DNA of 64,000 bases. Source: Palsa-506 sp963786975. Lineage in GTDB: Bacteria > Actinomycetota > Actinomycetes > Streptosporangiales > Streptosporangiaceae. Shown piece by piece: positions 8,839 to 16,806 of this stretch. The translations under genes were made by a program, and so were the position numbers. Position 1 is the stretch's first letter; each line of letters opens with the position of its first letter. The stretch covers positions 434,001 through 498,000 of the forward strand of contig CAWBBE010000004.1 in NCBI GenBank assembly GCA_963786975.1. The letters run 5' to 3'. The notes under the pieces were generated by a model. It worked only from the letters and a program-made list of their open reading frames with translations, did no database searches and was not told where the DNA came from.

Positions 8839-10209
8839 TCAGTGCCGCCCGCCATGATGATGGCCGCAGCCGCATGCTGCCCGGCCATCGCGTCCTGGCC
8901 CCCCGCAGCACCCTGGCCGCCCGGATCCCGGCCGGCCGTGGCATTCCCCGCATCCGCAGCCGGGGTGATCGCAGCAGCTGCCGCCGGACTGGCATGGCCA
9001 CAGCACCGGCCCTACCCCGGGCAGCGGCTGGGCGCGGGCCAGCGCCAGCAGGGCGTCCGCCGCGAGGCGCGCGTTCTCGCCGGTCCTGGCCACCCGGGCG
9101 GCGATCAGGCCGGCCACCAGCGGCGTGGAAAATGACGTGCCGCTCCATCGCGCCATGCCGTTGAAATCCCGTACCTGCCCGATATTCGGCGGCTCGCGGC
9201 AGATATAGGTCCCGGTCGCGAAGGCGTTGACCAGATCCTCCCCCGGCGCGTAAACATCGACCCATGGCCCGAAGTCACTGAAACGCGCCCGGCTGCGCCA
9301 GTTGGCCGCGAGCGCGCCGACTCCCACCACCTCCGGGAAGGCCGCTGGCCAGAATGGCCGGCGGGTGTCGTTGTTCCCGGCCGCGGCGACCAGGACGGTG
9401 CCCTTGTACTGCCGGTACCTGTTCCAGAACGCGCCGAAGCTCAGCAGCGGGAGGTTCTTCCTGGTGGTGGTCCCGGCCGACAGGCTGATGATGTCAGGGG
9501 CCAGGCCGAGCGCCTGGTCCAGCCGCTTGACTACCCTGGCCTCGGACAGCGCCCCGGCGGTGCTGAAGTCGCTGACGACGTGGACGGCGCAGTCCGGTGC
9601 CATGCACCGCGCGACGCCGGCGATGAAGGTCCCGTGCCCGCCGTACTCGTTGATCACCGAACTGCCGCCCACGTCAGCAAGCGGATCAGGCTCGCCGGTC
9701 ACCCCGGCTAGCCACGGATGATCGTCGGCGTCGGGCAGCAGCCCGGTATCGGGTACGTAGATATGGACTCCCCGGCCGCCGGGGTCGCATACTCCCGGGT
9801 CGGGCCGCTCGTCGCCCGGCACTTGCTCCGGCTCGGTCGCCGGGCACGGGGACACCGGGCAGATCGACAGCATGTGGTTCGGCGTGGCGACGCCGACGCC
9901 GAGAACCGCGTCGATCCGCTCCAGGGCGTCGATGGCATCCCTGGCCTTCGATTTCGCCAGCGAGAACAGGGTCACCCCGTCCACCAGCCCGTCCAGCGTC
10001 GTCCCGCCGCCGAGCAGTTCGGAGACCGGGCCGAGGTACGCGTCACGGACCAGGATCACTCCTATCTGGTAGAGGAAATCGAGGCCGCCTTCCGGCGTGT
10101 AGGCGACGCCAATTTCGATGCCTTTCTCGCGGAACGCGCAGACGATCAGGTCAACTTGTATGTCAACGGTTGTCGGCTGCCGCTCGTTTCTTCTACGCGC
10201 AGCGTTCAT
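8839..10209 (-). CDS. Intracellular S8 (subtilisin-like) serine peptidase with Cys/His-rich tail
   Basis: A 456-residue protein. The catalytic triad is visible as Asp154 (VPDTGL), His192 (GGHGTF) and Ser359 (SGTSFSTP), with oxyanion Asn279 (AAAGNN). Residues 1-130 form an N-terminal region that may be a propeptide or interaction domain. No signal peptide is present, so the enzyme is probably cytosolic. After about residue 405 comes an odd tail with ten cysteines (406, 412, 413, 418, 420, 423, 434, 435, 446, 448) ending in a His/Gly run. The ATG at 10209 is chosen because upstream in-frame sequence is antisense to the CHAT gene. It is divergent from the CHAT gene (135 bp between starts). Confidence 0.88.
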   Translation of the reverse strand: MNAARRRNERQPTTVDIQVDLIVCAFREKGIEIGVAYTPEGGLDFLYQIGVILVRDAYLGPVSELLGGGTTLDGLVDGVTLFSLAKSKARDAIDALERIDAVLGVGVATPNHMLSICPVSPCPATEPEQVPGDERPDPGVCDPGGRGVHIYVPDTGLLPDADDHPWLAGVTGEPDPLADVGGSSVINEYGGHGTFIAGVARCMAPDCAVHVVSDFSTAGALSEARVVKRLDQALGLAPDIISLSAGTTTRKNLPLLSFGAFWNRYRQYKGTVLVAAAGNNDTRRPFWPAAFPEVVGVGALAANWRSRARFSDFGPWVDVYAPGEDLVNAFATGTYICREPPNIGQVRDFNGMARWSGTSFSTPLVAGLIAARVARTGENARLAADALLALARAQPLPGVGPVLWPCQSGGSCCDHPGCGCGECHGRPGSGRPGCCGGPGRDGRAACGCGHHHGGRH

Positions 10210-10307
10210 ATTTTTCTTCTTTGCCAGGTAGCTGTCGGTATGGGTGAGTGGCCGCGCGGCTCGCGCGGCGGGCGCAGCGTACGGCGATGGCCTCCCCCAG
10301 TGTTGCA

Positions 10308-10337
10308 TTAGACGACCCAGCCGCCCACCTTTAGCAT
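10308..10337 (+). promoter_or_regulatory. Promoter of the CHAT gene, apparently leaderless
   Basis: TTAGAC (10308-10313) and TAGCAT (10332-10337) are spaced by 18 bp. The -10 box ends 7 nt before the ATG at 10345 and no Shine-Dalgarno sequence is seen. Transcription would therefore start at, or next to, the start codon. Confidence 0.5.
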
Positions 10338-10344
10338 CATTCCC

Positions 10345-13173
10345 ATGGCGAGGGAACCTGGCCAAGGTACCCCCAGCCCCGGGGGGACGCTTGAGCTGCT
10401 GACGCTCACCCTCGCCCGCCCGGCCGACGCCCTCGCCAGGGCCCAGTCGGTGCTCGCTGACGATCCCGGCCCCTATGACGCTTCCGTCGCCCGCCAGGCC
10501 ATCGGCATTGTGCTGCGTGAATTCGGCGACGTGACGGCCGGAATCCGCGAGCTCAGGACCGCCCTGCGGCTGGCCCGGCTGGCGGGCTCGCTGGACCGCG
10601 AGGCAGACGTGCTGGCGACGCTCGGCGTAGCGCTGCTCTACGGCGGCCGGACCGCGCCCGGGCTGGCCGCGCTGGACAAGGCCGTGTCCTGCGCCGCGGG
10701 CCCGGCGACCGGCCGGGTGCTGGAGCGGCGCGGCATCGCGCTGTGGACGGTCGGCCGGCACCGGGAGGCACTGGAGGATCTGCGCCGGGCGGTCGCGATC
10801 CTGCATGGCGCGGGCGACACGATCTGGGAGGCGCGTGCGCTCACCGCCCGCGGGATGGTCCATCTCGACACGAACGCCACCGGCCGGGCCGATGCTGACT
10901 TCGCCGCCGCCGAGACCCTGTTCGCCGCGACCAGCCAGGAGCTGGAGAGAGCCTACGCGCTGCATAACCGGGGCCTGGCCGCTTTCCACTCCGGTGACCT
11001 GCCCGCCGCGCTCTCGCACCTCGGCGAGGCTGCTCGCCGGTACCAGTTGCTCGGCGTCCCGATAGCGGACCTGAGCATCGACCGGTGCGCGGTGCTGCGG
11101 GCGGCGGGCCTGCCCGGCGACGCGCTTAGCGAAGCCGACGCCGCCGTGGCCGAGCTGCAGCGCACCCGCGGCCGGGCGACCAAGGAGGCCGAGCTGCTGC
11201 TGATCGCCGCCAAGGCCGCGCTGGCCTGGGCCGATCCGGATGCCGCACTGCAGCGGGCGGAAGCTGCCCGGCGCCTTTTCCGGTCCCAGCGGCGGCCATG
11301 GTGGCGGGAGCACGCAACGTTCTGGGTGCTGCAAGCCCGTTTCGCGGCCGGCCAGGTGTCCCCGGGCTTGCTGCGCCAGGCCGCGCGGACCGCGTCCAGC
11401 CTCGATGCGCTCGGCTCGGCCGATGCCGCCCGGGCCGGCCTGCTGGCCGGGCGGGTGGCGCTGGCGCTCGGCCGCCGGCCGGCCGCGCAGCGGCATCTGG
11501 CGGCAGCAGCCAAAGCCAGGAACCTGCCCGGGCCGGCCTCCGCGCGCGCCGACGGGTGGCTGGCGGAGGGACTCCGCGCCGAGGCGGAGGGCAATCCGCG
11601 CCGGATGCTCGGCGCCTGCCGGCGCGGCTTCGACCTGCTTGATCAGCACCTGCTCACCCTGGGCGCCACCGAGCTGCGGGCTCGTGCGACCAGGCAGGGG
11701 TCGCAGTTCGCCGAGCTCGCGCAGCGGTATGCCGTGCAGGTCGGCAAGCCGCGGCTGCTGCTGCAGTGGAGCGAGCGCTGGCGGGCCACCGCGCTGGCCG
11801 CGGCGCCGGTGCGGCCGGTCGATGACGCGGAGCTGCAGGCCGACCTGACCGCCGTCCGGGATGTCACGCGCCGGCTTGAGCAGGCCCGGGCACAGGGACA
11901 GCCCGCGGCCAGGCTGGCCCGCGAGCAGCTGCGGCTGGAAGCGGCCGTCCGCGAGCGGGTGATGCGCACGCGCGGCAGCGGCCGCCGGGGCGGCCAGGAT
12001 TTCAGCATTACGCAGCTGCTCGACGAACTCGGCACCGCCCGGCTGGTCCAGATCGTCGAGATCGACGGCGACCTGCACCTGCTGGTCTGCGGCGCGGGGC
12101 GGGTCAGGCAGTTCGCCGCGGGCCGCCTGGCCGATGCCGCCCGCGAGATCGACTATGCCCGGCTCGGGCTCAGCCGGCTGGCGCACGGCCGCCCGTCCGG
12201 CCGGGCTGGCCGGCCAGATGGCGCGCTCGCCACCCTGGCGGAAACCGGGCGCAGGCTGGAGAGCGCGCTGCTCGGCACCGCCGCGGTCCGGCACCTTGGC
12301 AGCGGCCCGGTCGTCATCGTCCCGCCGGGCAGGCTGCACGCCGTGCCGTGGGCGCTGCTGCCGTCGCTGCGCGACCGGGTGCTGAGCGTCGCGCCCTCGG
12401 CCCGCGCCTGGCTGCGCACGCGAACTGCCATCCCGCCGGATCGCCGTGATCTTGTTCTGGTCCGCGGCCCCGGCCTCGGGCCGGCCGGCAGCGAGCTGTC
12501 GGTGCTGGCGGCCGAGTCCGGCGGCGCGATCCTGAACGGGCACGCCGCGGCCGGCCACGGACGCCAGGCCGGCGACGCCGCGGCCGATGGCGCCGTAGTG
12601 CTCGCGGACGGCGACAGCCACACGGGCGGTGACAGCCACGCAGCCAGCGACAGCCACGCAGCCAGCGACAGCCACACGGCCGGCGACGCCGCGGCCGATG
12701 GCGCCATAGTGCTCGCGGACGGCACCGCGACAGCGGCGGCAGTGCTCGCCGCGATCGACGGCGCATGGCTCGTGCACATCGCCGCGCACGGCACCTTCCG
12801 GGCCGACAGCCCGCTGTTCTCCTCGCTGCGGATGGATGACGGTCCGCTCACCGTGCACGACTTCGAGCGGCTGCGCCGCGCGCCGTACCGGCTGGTGCTG
12901 CCCTGCTGCGACTCCGGCCTGCTTGCCCCGGCCGGCGCCGACGAACTGCTCGGCCTCACCAGCACCCTGGCGCCGCTGGGCACCGCCGGGATTGTGGCCG
13001 CCGTAACCCCGGTCAACGACCAGGCGGCGGCCCGCATGATGATCAGGTTGCACCGCGCGTTGCGCGGCGGCGGCACCCTGAGCGAGGCGCTCCGCGACGC
13101 CCGCCGGGATCTGGGCACCGACCCGGTCCAGGTAGCCACCGGGCTGTCCTTCATCGCCCTCGGCGCCGGCTGA
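10345..13173 (+). CDS. TPR-CHAT protein (caspase-HetF-like cysteine peptidase)
   Basis: A 942-residue protein. The first ~420 residues are TPR-like helical hairpins (for example ALEDLRRAVAILHGAGDTIWEARALTARG and LHNRGLAAFHSGDLPAALSHLGEA). A charged, possibly coiled-coil linker follows at about 490-550, and the C-terminal CHAT peptidase domain begins near 560. The catalytic dyad is His815 (HIAAHGTF) and Cys855 (LPCCDSG). A low-complexity insertion of DSH-type repeats at about 743-793 precedes the His motif. CHAT peptidases are clan CD relatives of caspases; TPR-CHAT enzymes act in CRISPR (Craspase) and other stress or immune pathways. The gene is divergent from the S8 peptidase. Confidence 0.9.
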   Translation: MAREPGQGTPSPGGTLELLTLTLARPADALARAQSVLADDPGPYDASVARQAIGIVLREFGDVTAGIRELRTALRLARLAGSLDREADVLATLGVALLYGGRTAPGLAALDKAVSCAAGPATGRVLERRGIALWTVGRHREALEDLRRAVAILHGAGDTIWEARALTARGMVHLDTNATGRADADFAAAETLFAATSQELERAYALHNRGLAAFHSGDLPAALSHLGEAARRYQLLGVPIADLSIDRCAVLRAAGLPGDALSEADAAVAELQRTRGRATKEAELLLIAAKAALAWADPDAALQRAEAARRLFRSQRRPWWREHATFWVLQARFAAGQVSPGLLRQAARTASSLDALGSADAARAGLLAGRVALALGRRPAAQRHLAAAAKARNLPGPASARADGWLAEGLRAEAEGNPRRMLGACRRGFDLLDQHLLTLGATELRARATRQGSQFAELAQRYAVQVGKPRLLLQWSERWRATALAAAPVRPVDDAELQADLTAVRDVTRRLEQARAQGQPAARLAREQLRLEAAVRERVMRTRGSGRRGGQDFSITQLLDELGTARLVQIVEIDGDLHLLVCGAGRVRQFAAGRLADAAREIDYARLGLSRLAHGRPSGRAGRPDGALATLAETGRRLESALLGTAAVRHLGSGPVVIVPPGRLHAVPWALLPSLRDRVLSVAPSARAWLRTRTAIPPDRRDLVLVRGPGLGPAGSELSVLAAESGGAILNGHAAAGHGRQAGDAAADGAVVLADGDSHTGGDSHAASDSHAASDSHTAGDAAADGAIVLADGTATAAAVLAAIDGAWLVHIAAHGTFRADSPLFSSLRMDDGPLTVHDFERLRRAPYRLVLPCCDSGLLAPAGADELLGLTSTLAPLGTAGIVAAVTPVNDQAAARMMIRLHRALRGGGTLSEALRDARRDLGTDPVQVATGLSFIALGAG
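12571..12723. repeat. 42-bp duplication enclosing four 18-bp repeats in the CHAT gene
   Basis: The 42-bp segment 12571-12612 recurs at 12682-12723 with a single mismatch (gta to ata). Between the copies are four units of about 18 bp starting gacagccac (12613, 12631, 12649, 12667). They encode Asp-Ser-His-Thr-Gly-Gly, Asp-Ser-His-Ala-Ala-Ser twice, then Asp-Ser-His-Thr-Ala. All lengths keep the frame open. Confidence 0.85.
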
Positions 13174-13275
13174 CCTCCGCACGGCCGCGAGTTCCATGAT
13201 CATGGCGGCTCTGGCACGTCCCGGGTATGGCCAGACAAAGGGCACCCCCGGGCGCAGCACACTGTCCCGGCCAGG

Positions 13276-13370
13276 GCGACGTCCCGGTCACGGCCACGTC
13301 CCCGGTCACGGCCACGTCCCGGCCGGGGCCACGTCCCGGCCGGGGCCACGTCCCGGCCGGGCGACCGCCC
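13276..13370. repeat. Tandem 17-18-bp GC-rich repeats
   Basis: About five copies of a unit close to ggccacgtcccggccgg run head to tail between the CHAT gene and the acetyltransferase gene. The rest of the 340-bp interval 13174-13513 shows no credible gene. Confidence 0.7.
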
Positions 13371-13461
13371 GGCGTGCCTGGCGAAGATCACGTTCTGGCC
13401 CGCTGGCACGCGGCAGGAGCACGTACCGGGCCGGACTACGCCGCCAGCGCCCTAGACCGAC

Positions 13462-13510
13462 ACACCCGCCTGGAGCACACACCCGCTTGGAGCACACCCG
13501 CTTGGAGCAG
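13462..13510. repeat. Three tandem repeats each carrying a Shine-Dalgarno core
   Basis: Three units of about 16 bp (acacccgc-c/t-tggagc) lie directly before the acetyltransferase start, so GGAG occurs three times. The last copy is 7 nt from the ATG at 13514 and should serve as the ribosome-binding site. Confidence 0.65.
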
Positions 13511-13513
13511 ACA

Positions 13514-14071
13514 ATGCATTTCCCAGCACCAACCGAACCGCTGACCGATGGCGCGGTGACGCTGCGCCTGCCCTCGGTCGCCGCCGGGGATGTCGATGCG
13601 GTGATCAGCTACATCGAGGAGGAGCAACTCGACGGTGGCTGGCTGCCGGATATCTCGCTCGTGCCCGCCGGGCAAGCGGTAGCAGGATGGCTCGCATCAT
13701 GGGCCGGCCAACCCGGCCACGACAACCCGACGTTCGTGATCACTGTCAAAGAGGACCCACGGTTCATCGGCATCGTCGGCTTCGGCGACCGCGGCCAGGG
13801 GAACGCTGAGATGATCTACGGGATCGCGCCGCGCTGGCGGGGATGGGGCCTGGCCAGCCGAGCTGCCCGGCTCGCCGCGCGCTGGGCGCTGAACCTGCCC
13901 GGCGTGAATACCGTCGAACTGCGGATAGATCAGGGCATGTCAGCAAGCCAGCACGTGGCGGTGAACGCCGGCTTCACCGTGGCCGGCACCGTGACCCAGT
14001 TCGTCCCCGGCACCGGGGAGACATTCGAAGATCTGCGATACACCCTGACCCAGCCAGCGAATTCCGGCTAA
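13514..14071 (+). CDS. GNAT family N-acetyltransferase
   Basis: A 185-residue protein of the RimJ/RimL-like GNAT type. The opening strand is LTDGAVTLRLPSVAAGDVDAV; motif A is seen as AEMIYGIAPRWRGWGLASRAARL (a Q/RxxGxG/A variant binding acetyl-CoA pyrophosphate). The end of the fold is VNTVELRIDQGMSASQHVAVNAGFTVAGTV, the classical N-H-x-A-GF region (here QHVAVNAGF). It would transfer an acetyl group to an amine or protein N-terminus; the substrate is unknown. The ATG at 13514 is preferred because GGAG precedes it and the upstream frame is repeat DNA. Confidence 0.85.
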   Translation: MHFPAPTEPLTDGAVTLRLPSVAAGDVDAVISYIEEEQLDGGWLPDISLVPAGQAVAGWLASWAGQPGHDNPTFVITVKEDPRFIGIVGFGDRGQGNAEMIYGIAPRWRGWGLASRAARLAARWALNLPGVNTVELRIDQGMSASQHVAVNAGFTVAGTVTQFVPGTGETFEDLRYTLTQPANSG

Positions 14072-14188
14072 GCGCCAAGATCCCCCGCGCGGGCCGCGGT
14101 CAACGCCCGGCACCGCCATCGCGGTGGCCTGCGTCTCGGTGGCTGACCGGCCTTACCGGGCAGGCATGACCCGGTGCTGGATTCCTGC

Positions 14189-14217
14189 TTGACTGAAAAT
14201 TAATATGCGCGCATACT
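14189..14217 (+). promoter_or_regulatory. Promoter of the SRPBCC-MarR operon
   Basis: TTGACT (14189-14194) and CATACT (14212-14217) are separated by 17 bp in an AT-rich patch. The -10 box ends 6 nt before the ATG at 14224, consistent with a leaderless or nearly leaderless transcript. Confidence 0.6.
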
Positions 14218-14218
14218 A
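14201..14218. promoter_or_regulatory. MarR-type operator palindrome in the promoter spacer
   Basis: TAATATGCGCGCATACTA has one mismatched pair outside a perfect 12-bp core (TATGCGCGCATA, 14204-14215). It fills the space between the -35 and -10 boxes and overlaps the -10 box. The operon it heads encodes a MarR protein, so autorepression is the natural inference. Confidence 0.55.
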
Positions 14219-14223
14219 AATTC

Positions 14224-14697
14224 ATGACCATCATCGCCGAGGCCCAGACCTCATCAAGCGCTCCGCCGTCAGCCTTCTTCGCCCGCTGGGCGGACATGAG
14301 CACCTGGCCGGAATGGAACACCGACACCGAATGGGTCCGGCTGGACGGGCCGTTCGCCACCGGATCCACTGGCGTACTCAAGCCCAAGGGCGGCCCGAAG
14401 GTGAGGTTCGTCATCGGCTCGCTCGTGCCGGGCCGGGAGTTCACCGACGTATCGCTGCTCGCGGGCGCCCGGCTGACGTTCCGCCATCTCGTCGAGCCCG
14501 GCCGCGGCGGCGGCTGCCAGGTCCGGGTCACGGTGACGCTGGCCGGCCCGCTCGGCTGGTTCTGGCGGCTGGTACTCGGCAAGGGCCTGAAGGCGAGCCT
14601 GCAGCCAGACCTGGACCGGCTCGCGGCCGCTGCCGAGACCAGCCCCGCCGAGACCAGCCCCGCCGAGACCAGCCCCGCCGAGACCAGCCCCGCGTGA
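14224..14697 (+). CDS. SRPBCC (START-like) domain protein with ETSPA repeat tail
   Basis: A 157-residue protein with a polyketide-cyclase/START-like fold. It opens IIAEAQTSSSAPPSAFFARWADMSTWPEWNTD, typical of SRPBCC proteins, followed by strands LVPGREFTDVS and LTFRHLVEPG and a final amphipathic helix (LKASLQPDLDRLAAAA). Such proteins bind small hydrophobic ligands. The C-terminus is four tandem ETSPA units encoded by a perfect 15-bp repeat. Its TGA overlaps the GTG of the following MarR gene (GTGA), so the two are translationally coupled and probably share a ligand or stress signal. Confidence 0.8.
   Translation: MTIIAEAQTSSSAPPSAFFARWADMSTWPEWNTDTEWVRLDGPFATGSTGVLKPKGGPKVRFVIGSLVPGREFTDVSLLAGARLTFRHLVEPGRGGGCQVRVTVTLAGPLGWFWRLVLGKGLKASLQPDLDRLAAAAETSPAETSPAETSPAETSPA
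14632..14691. repeat. Four perfect 15-bp tandem repeats
   Basis: The unit gccgagaccagcccc occurs four times without a mismatch at the 3-prime end of the SRPBCC gene, adding ETSPA units and ending at the GTGA junction with the MarR gene. Confidence 0.9.
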
Positions 14698-15188
14698 GCG
14701 ATGACGAAGCTGGCCACGGCCCGGCGGCAGCCGAAGCTGGCCGCCGTCTGGCCACGGCCTTTGCCAGCCCGGCCGACAGCACTGGCCTGCTGCTCTGGCA
14801 GGTCACCAACCGCTGGCAGGCCGCCCAGCGCGCGGCGCTCAGGGAGTTCGGCCTGACACATGTCCAGTTTGTCCTGCTCGCATCGCTGACCTGGCTGGCC
14901 GCCGACGGGCTGGTCACCCAGAAGCAACTTGCGGATCAAGCCGCCACCGATCCCATGATGACCTCTCAGGTACTGCGGGCACTTGAACAGCGCGGCCTGC
15001 TGCGGCGACTGCCGCACCCGGCGGACAAGCGGGCCAGGGCACTCGCCGTGACGACGGCCGGCCGCGATCTCGCCAACCGGGCTGTCGTCACGGTCGAGGC
15101 CTGCGACGCCAGGTTCTTCGCGGCCCTGGGCGCCCGCCTCCCGGCCTTCACCGCGGCGCTCGCCGCCCTCCGGGATGCGGCAGGCTAG
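14694..15188 (+). CDS. MarR family transcriptional regulator
   Basis: A 164-residue winged-helix protein. The first helices (GLLLWQVTNRWQAAQRAALREFGLTHVQFVLLASLTWL) form the dimer interface. The DNA-binding part reads VTQKQLADQAATDPMMTSQVLRALEQRGLLRR, and the wing is LPHPADKRARALAVTTAGRDL with the conserved D-x-R turn. The GTG at 14694 overlaps the SRPBCC stop by 4 bp. The operon promoter contains a palindrome between its -35 and -10 boxes, which this protein is the obvious candidate to bind. The ligand is unknown. Confidence 0.85.
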   Translation: MSDDEAGHGPAAAEAGRRLATAFASPADSTGLLLWQVTNRWQAAQRAALREFGLTHVQFVLLASLTWLAADGLVTQKQLADQAATDPMMTSQVLRALEQRGLLRRLPHPADKRARALAVTTAGRDLANRAVVTVEACDARFFAALGARLPAFTAALAALRDAAG

Positions 15189-15439
15189 GCCGTCGCCCGG
15201 ATGGCCAGCGTCCGGCCGGACGCCGATATCCTTAACGCGGCTTTCGATGGCTCGTCCTGCCTCCAGGCGGGCAGCCGGCCGTGCGGCCAGCAGTCGCACC
15301 TTTTCCGCCGGCCTGACCCGGCGGCGCACCCGGCAACGTGGCCTTGCTCGCTTCCTTCCGGGACCTAAGGCCCTGCCACTCACAGCACCGCGATGCGCAA
15401 GCTGAAGTTCCGAGTTTTGCACCGGAGGGATAGAAGATC

Positions 15440-16480
15440 ATGCGAGCCGTCGTTTATCACGGACCTGGCCAGAAGTCCTGGGAAGAAGTACCGAAGCCGC
15501 AGGTTATCGATGACACGGACGCGATCGTCCGGGTCGACTCGGTGACCATCTGCGGCACGGATCTGCACATCCTGAAGGGCGACGTGCCCGCCGTGACCGA
15601 CGGGCGGATCCTCGGTCACGAAGCCGTCGGAACGGTCGAATCGGTCGGCGCCGCCGTGCGGACCGTCAAGGTCGGCGACCGCGTGCTTGTCTCATGCATC
15701 ACCGCCTGCGGGACCTGCCGGTACTGCCGCGTGGGCCAGGGCGGGCAGTGCCTCGGCGGCGGCGGCTGGATCCTCGGGCACAAGATCGACGGAACCCAGG
15801 CCGAGTACGTCCGGGTGCCGTTCGCCGACCTTTCCACGTACCAGATGCCGGCTGACATCGCCGACGAGGAGATCCTCATGCTGGCGGACATCCTGCCGAC
15901 CGGCTACGAGGTTGGCGTGCTCAACGGCGGCGTCCGGCCCGGCGATGTCGTCGCCGTGGTCGGATCGGGCCCCGTCGGCCTGGCCGCGATCATGGGCGCG
16001 CGCCTGTTCAGCCCGAGCCACGTCATCGCCATCGACCTGGCTGACAACCGCCTGGAGGCGGCCAAGCAGTTCGGCGCCGACGTCACGGTGAACAACGGCA
16101 GCCAGGACCCGCTTAGCGTGGTGCACGGCCTGACCGACGGGCTTGGCGCCGACGTGACCATCGAGGCAGTGGGGGTGCCGGCCACCTTCGAGCTAGCCGT
16201 CGAGCTGTCCCGGCCTGGCGGCCGGATCGCCAACATCGGGGTGCACGGCGAGTCCGCCACGCTGCACCTGGAGAAGCAGTGGATCAGGAACATCACGATC
16301 ACCACCGGCCTGGTGGACGCGTACTCCACCGCGACCCTGCTGCGGCTGGTCACCAGCCGCCAGGTCAACGCCGGGCGATTCGTGACGCATCACTTCGCCC
16401 TGGCTGACTTCATCGAGGCGTACGACGTGTTCGGCCGCCCTGCCGAGACGGGCGCGCTCAAGGTGGTACTCAGCCGCTGA
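15440..16480 (+). CDS. Zinc-dependent alcohol dehydrogenase (MDR family)
   Basis: A 346-residue medium-chain dehydrogenase. The catalytic zinc site is visible as Cys (TICGTDLH) and GHEAVG. The structural zinc lobe is the four-cysteine cluster CITACGTCRYCRVGQGGQC. The Rossmann motif is VVGSGPVGLAAIM, and AIDLADNR ends in an acidic residue that favours NAD(H). It should oxidise a primary or secondary alcohol, or reduce the carbonyl, in the cytosol. A good Shine-Dalgarno (GGAGGG) precedes the ATG. It stands alone downstream of the MarR gene (250 bp) and is followed by a terminator hairpin. Confidence 0.88.
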   Translation: MRAVVYHGPGQKSWEEVPKPQVIDDTDAIVRVDSVTICGTDLHILKGDVPAVTDGRILGHEAVGTVESVGAAVRTVKVGDRVLVSCITACGTCRYCRVGQGGQCLGGGGWILGHKIDGTQAEYVRVPFADLSTYQMPADIADEEILMLADILPTGYEVGVLNGGVRPGDVVAVVGSGPVGLAAIMGARLFSPSHVIAIDLADNRLEAAKQFGADVTVNNGSQDPLSVVHGLTDGLGADVTIEAVGVPATFELAVELSRPGGRIANIGVHGESATLHLEKQWIRNITITTGLVDAYSTATLLRLVTSRQVNAGRFVTHHFALADFIEAYDVFGRPAETGALKVVLSR

Positions 16481-16498
16481 CGCTCACCGGCCCCCTGC

Positions 16499-16523
16499 CG
16501 CCCGCGGCGGTGTGCCGCGGGCG
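16499..16523 (+). terminator. Terminator hairpin of the alcohol dehydrogenase gene
   Basis: CGCCCGCGGC (16499-16508) pairs perfectly with GCCGCGGGCG (16514-16523) around a 5-nt loop, 18 bp after the stop codon. There is no U-tract. Confidence 0.5.
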
Positions 16524-16806
16524 CGGTGGGCCACGCGAACATGCCGCAGGCGGGGCGGGCCGCGGGAGCGTACCGCAGGCGCGGTGGGCGCGGAGCGTGC
16601 TGCGCGGGCGTGGCGAGCCGAGGGCTGCCATTGCTGGTTCAGCTATGTCCGGCTATCACCGGCCGGCGCTGAACCACTTAGTCGACCTCGGATAATGCTA
16701 TGGCTGATGCGGCTGGTGGCACAGCGCCGACTGCCGGCTCAGCCGACCGTGCCGGACCGGCTGGCCGAAGCCGCCCTCGCGGCACGATCAATCACGCCAT
16801 TCGCCA

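Noticed and set aside
9300..9721. Plus-strand 139-codon frame inside the S8 peptidase region
   Set aside because: It overlaps the catalytic core of the peptidase on the opposite strand and has no motif of its own.
10210..13260. Long minus-strand open frame continuing upstream of the S8 peptidase, antisense to the CHAT gene
   Set aside because: Composition is that of a GC-rich shadow frame (Arg/Gly/Gln/Pro-rich) with no domain. The S8 protein has a natural start at 10209, and the opposite strand has a well-supported TPR-CHAT protein.
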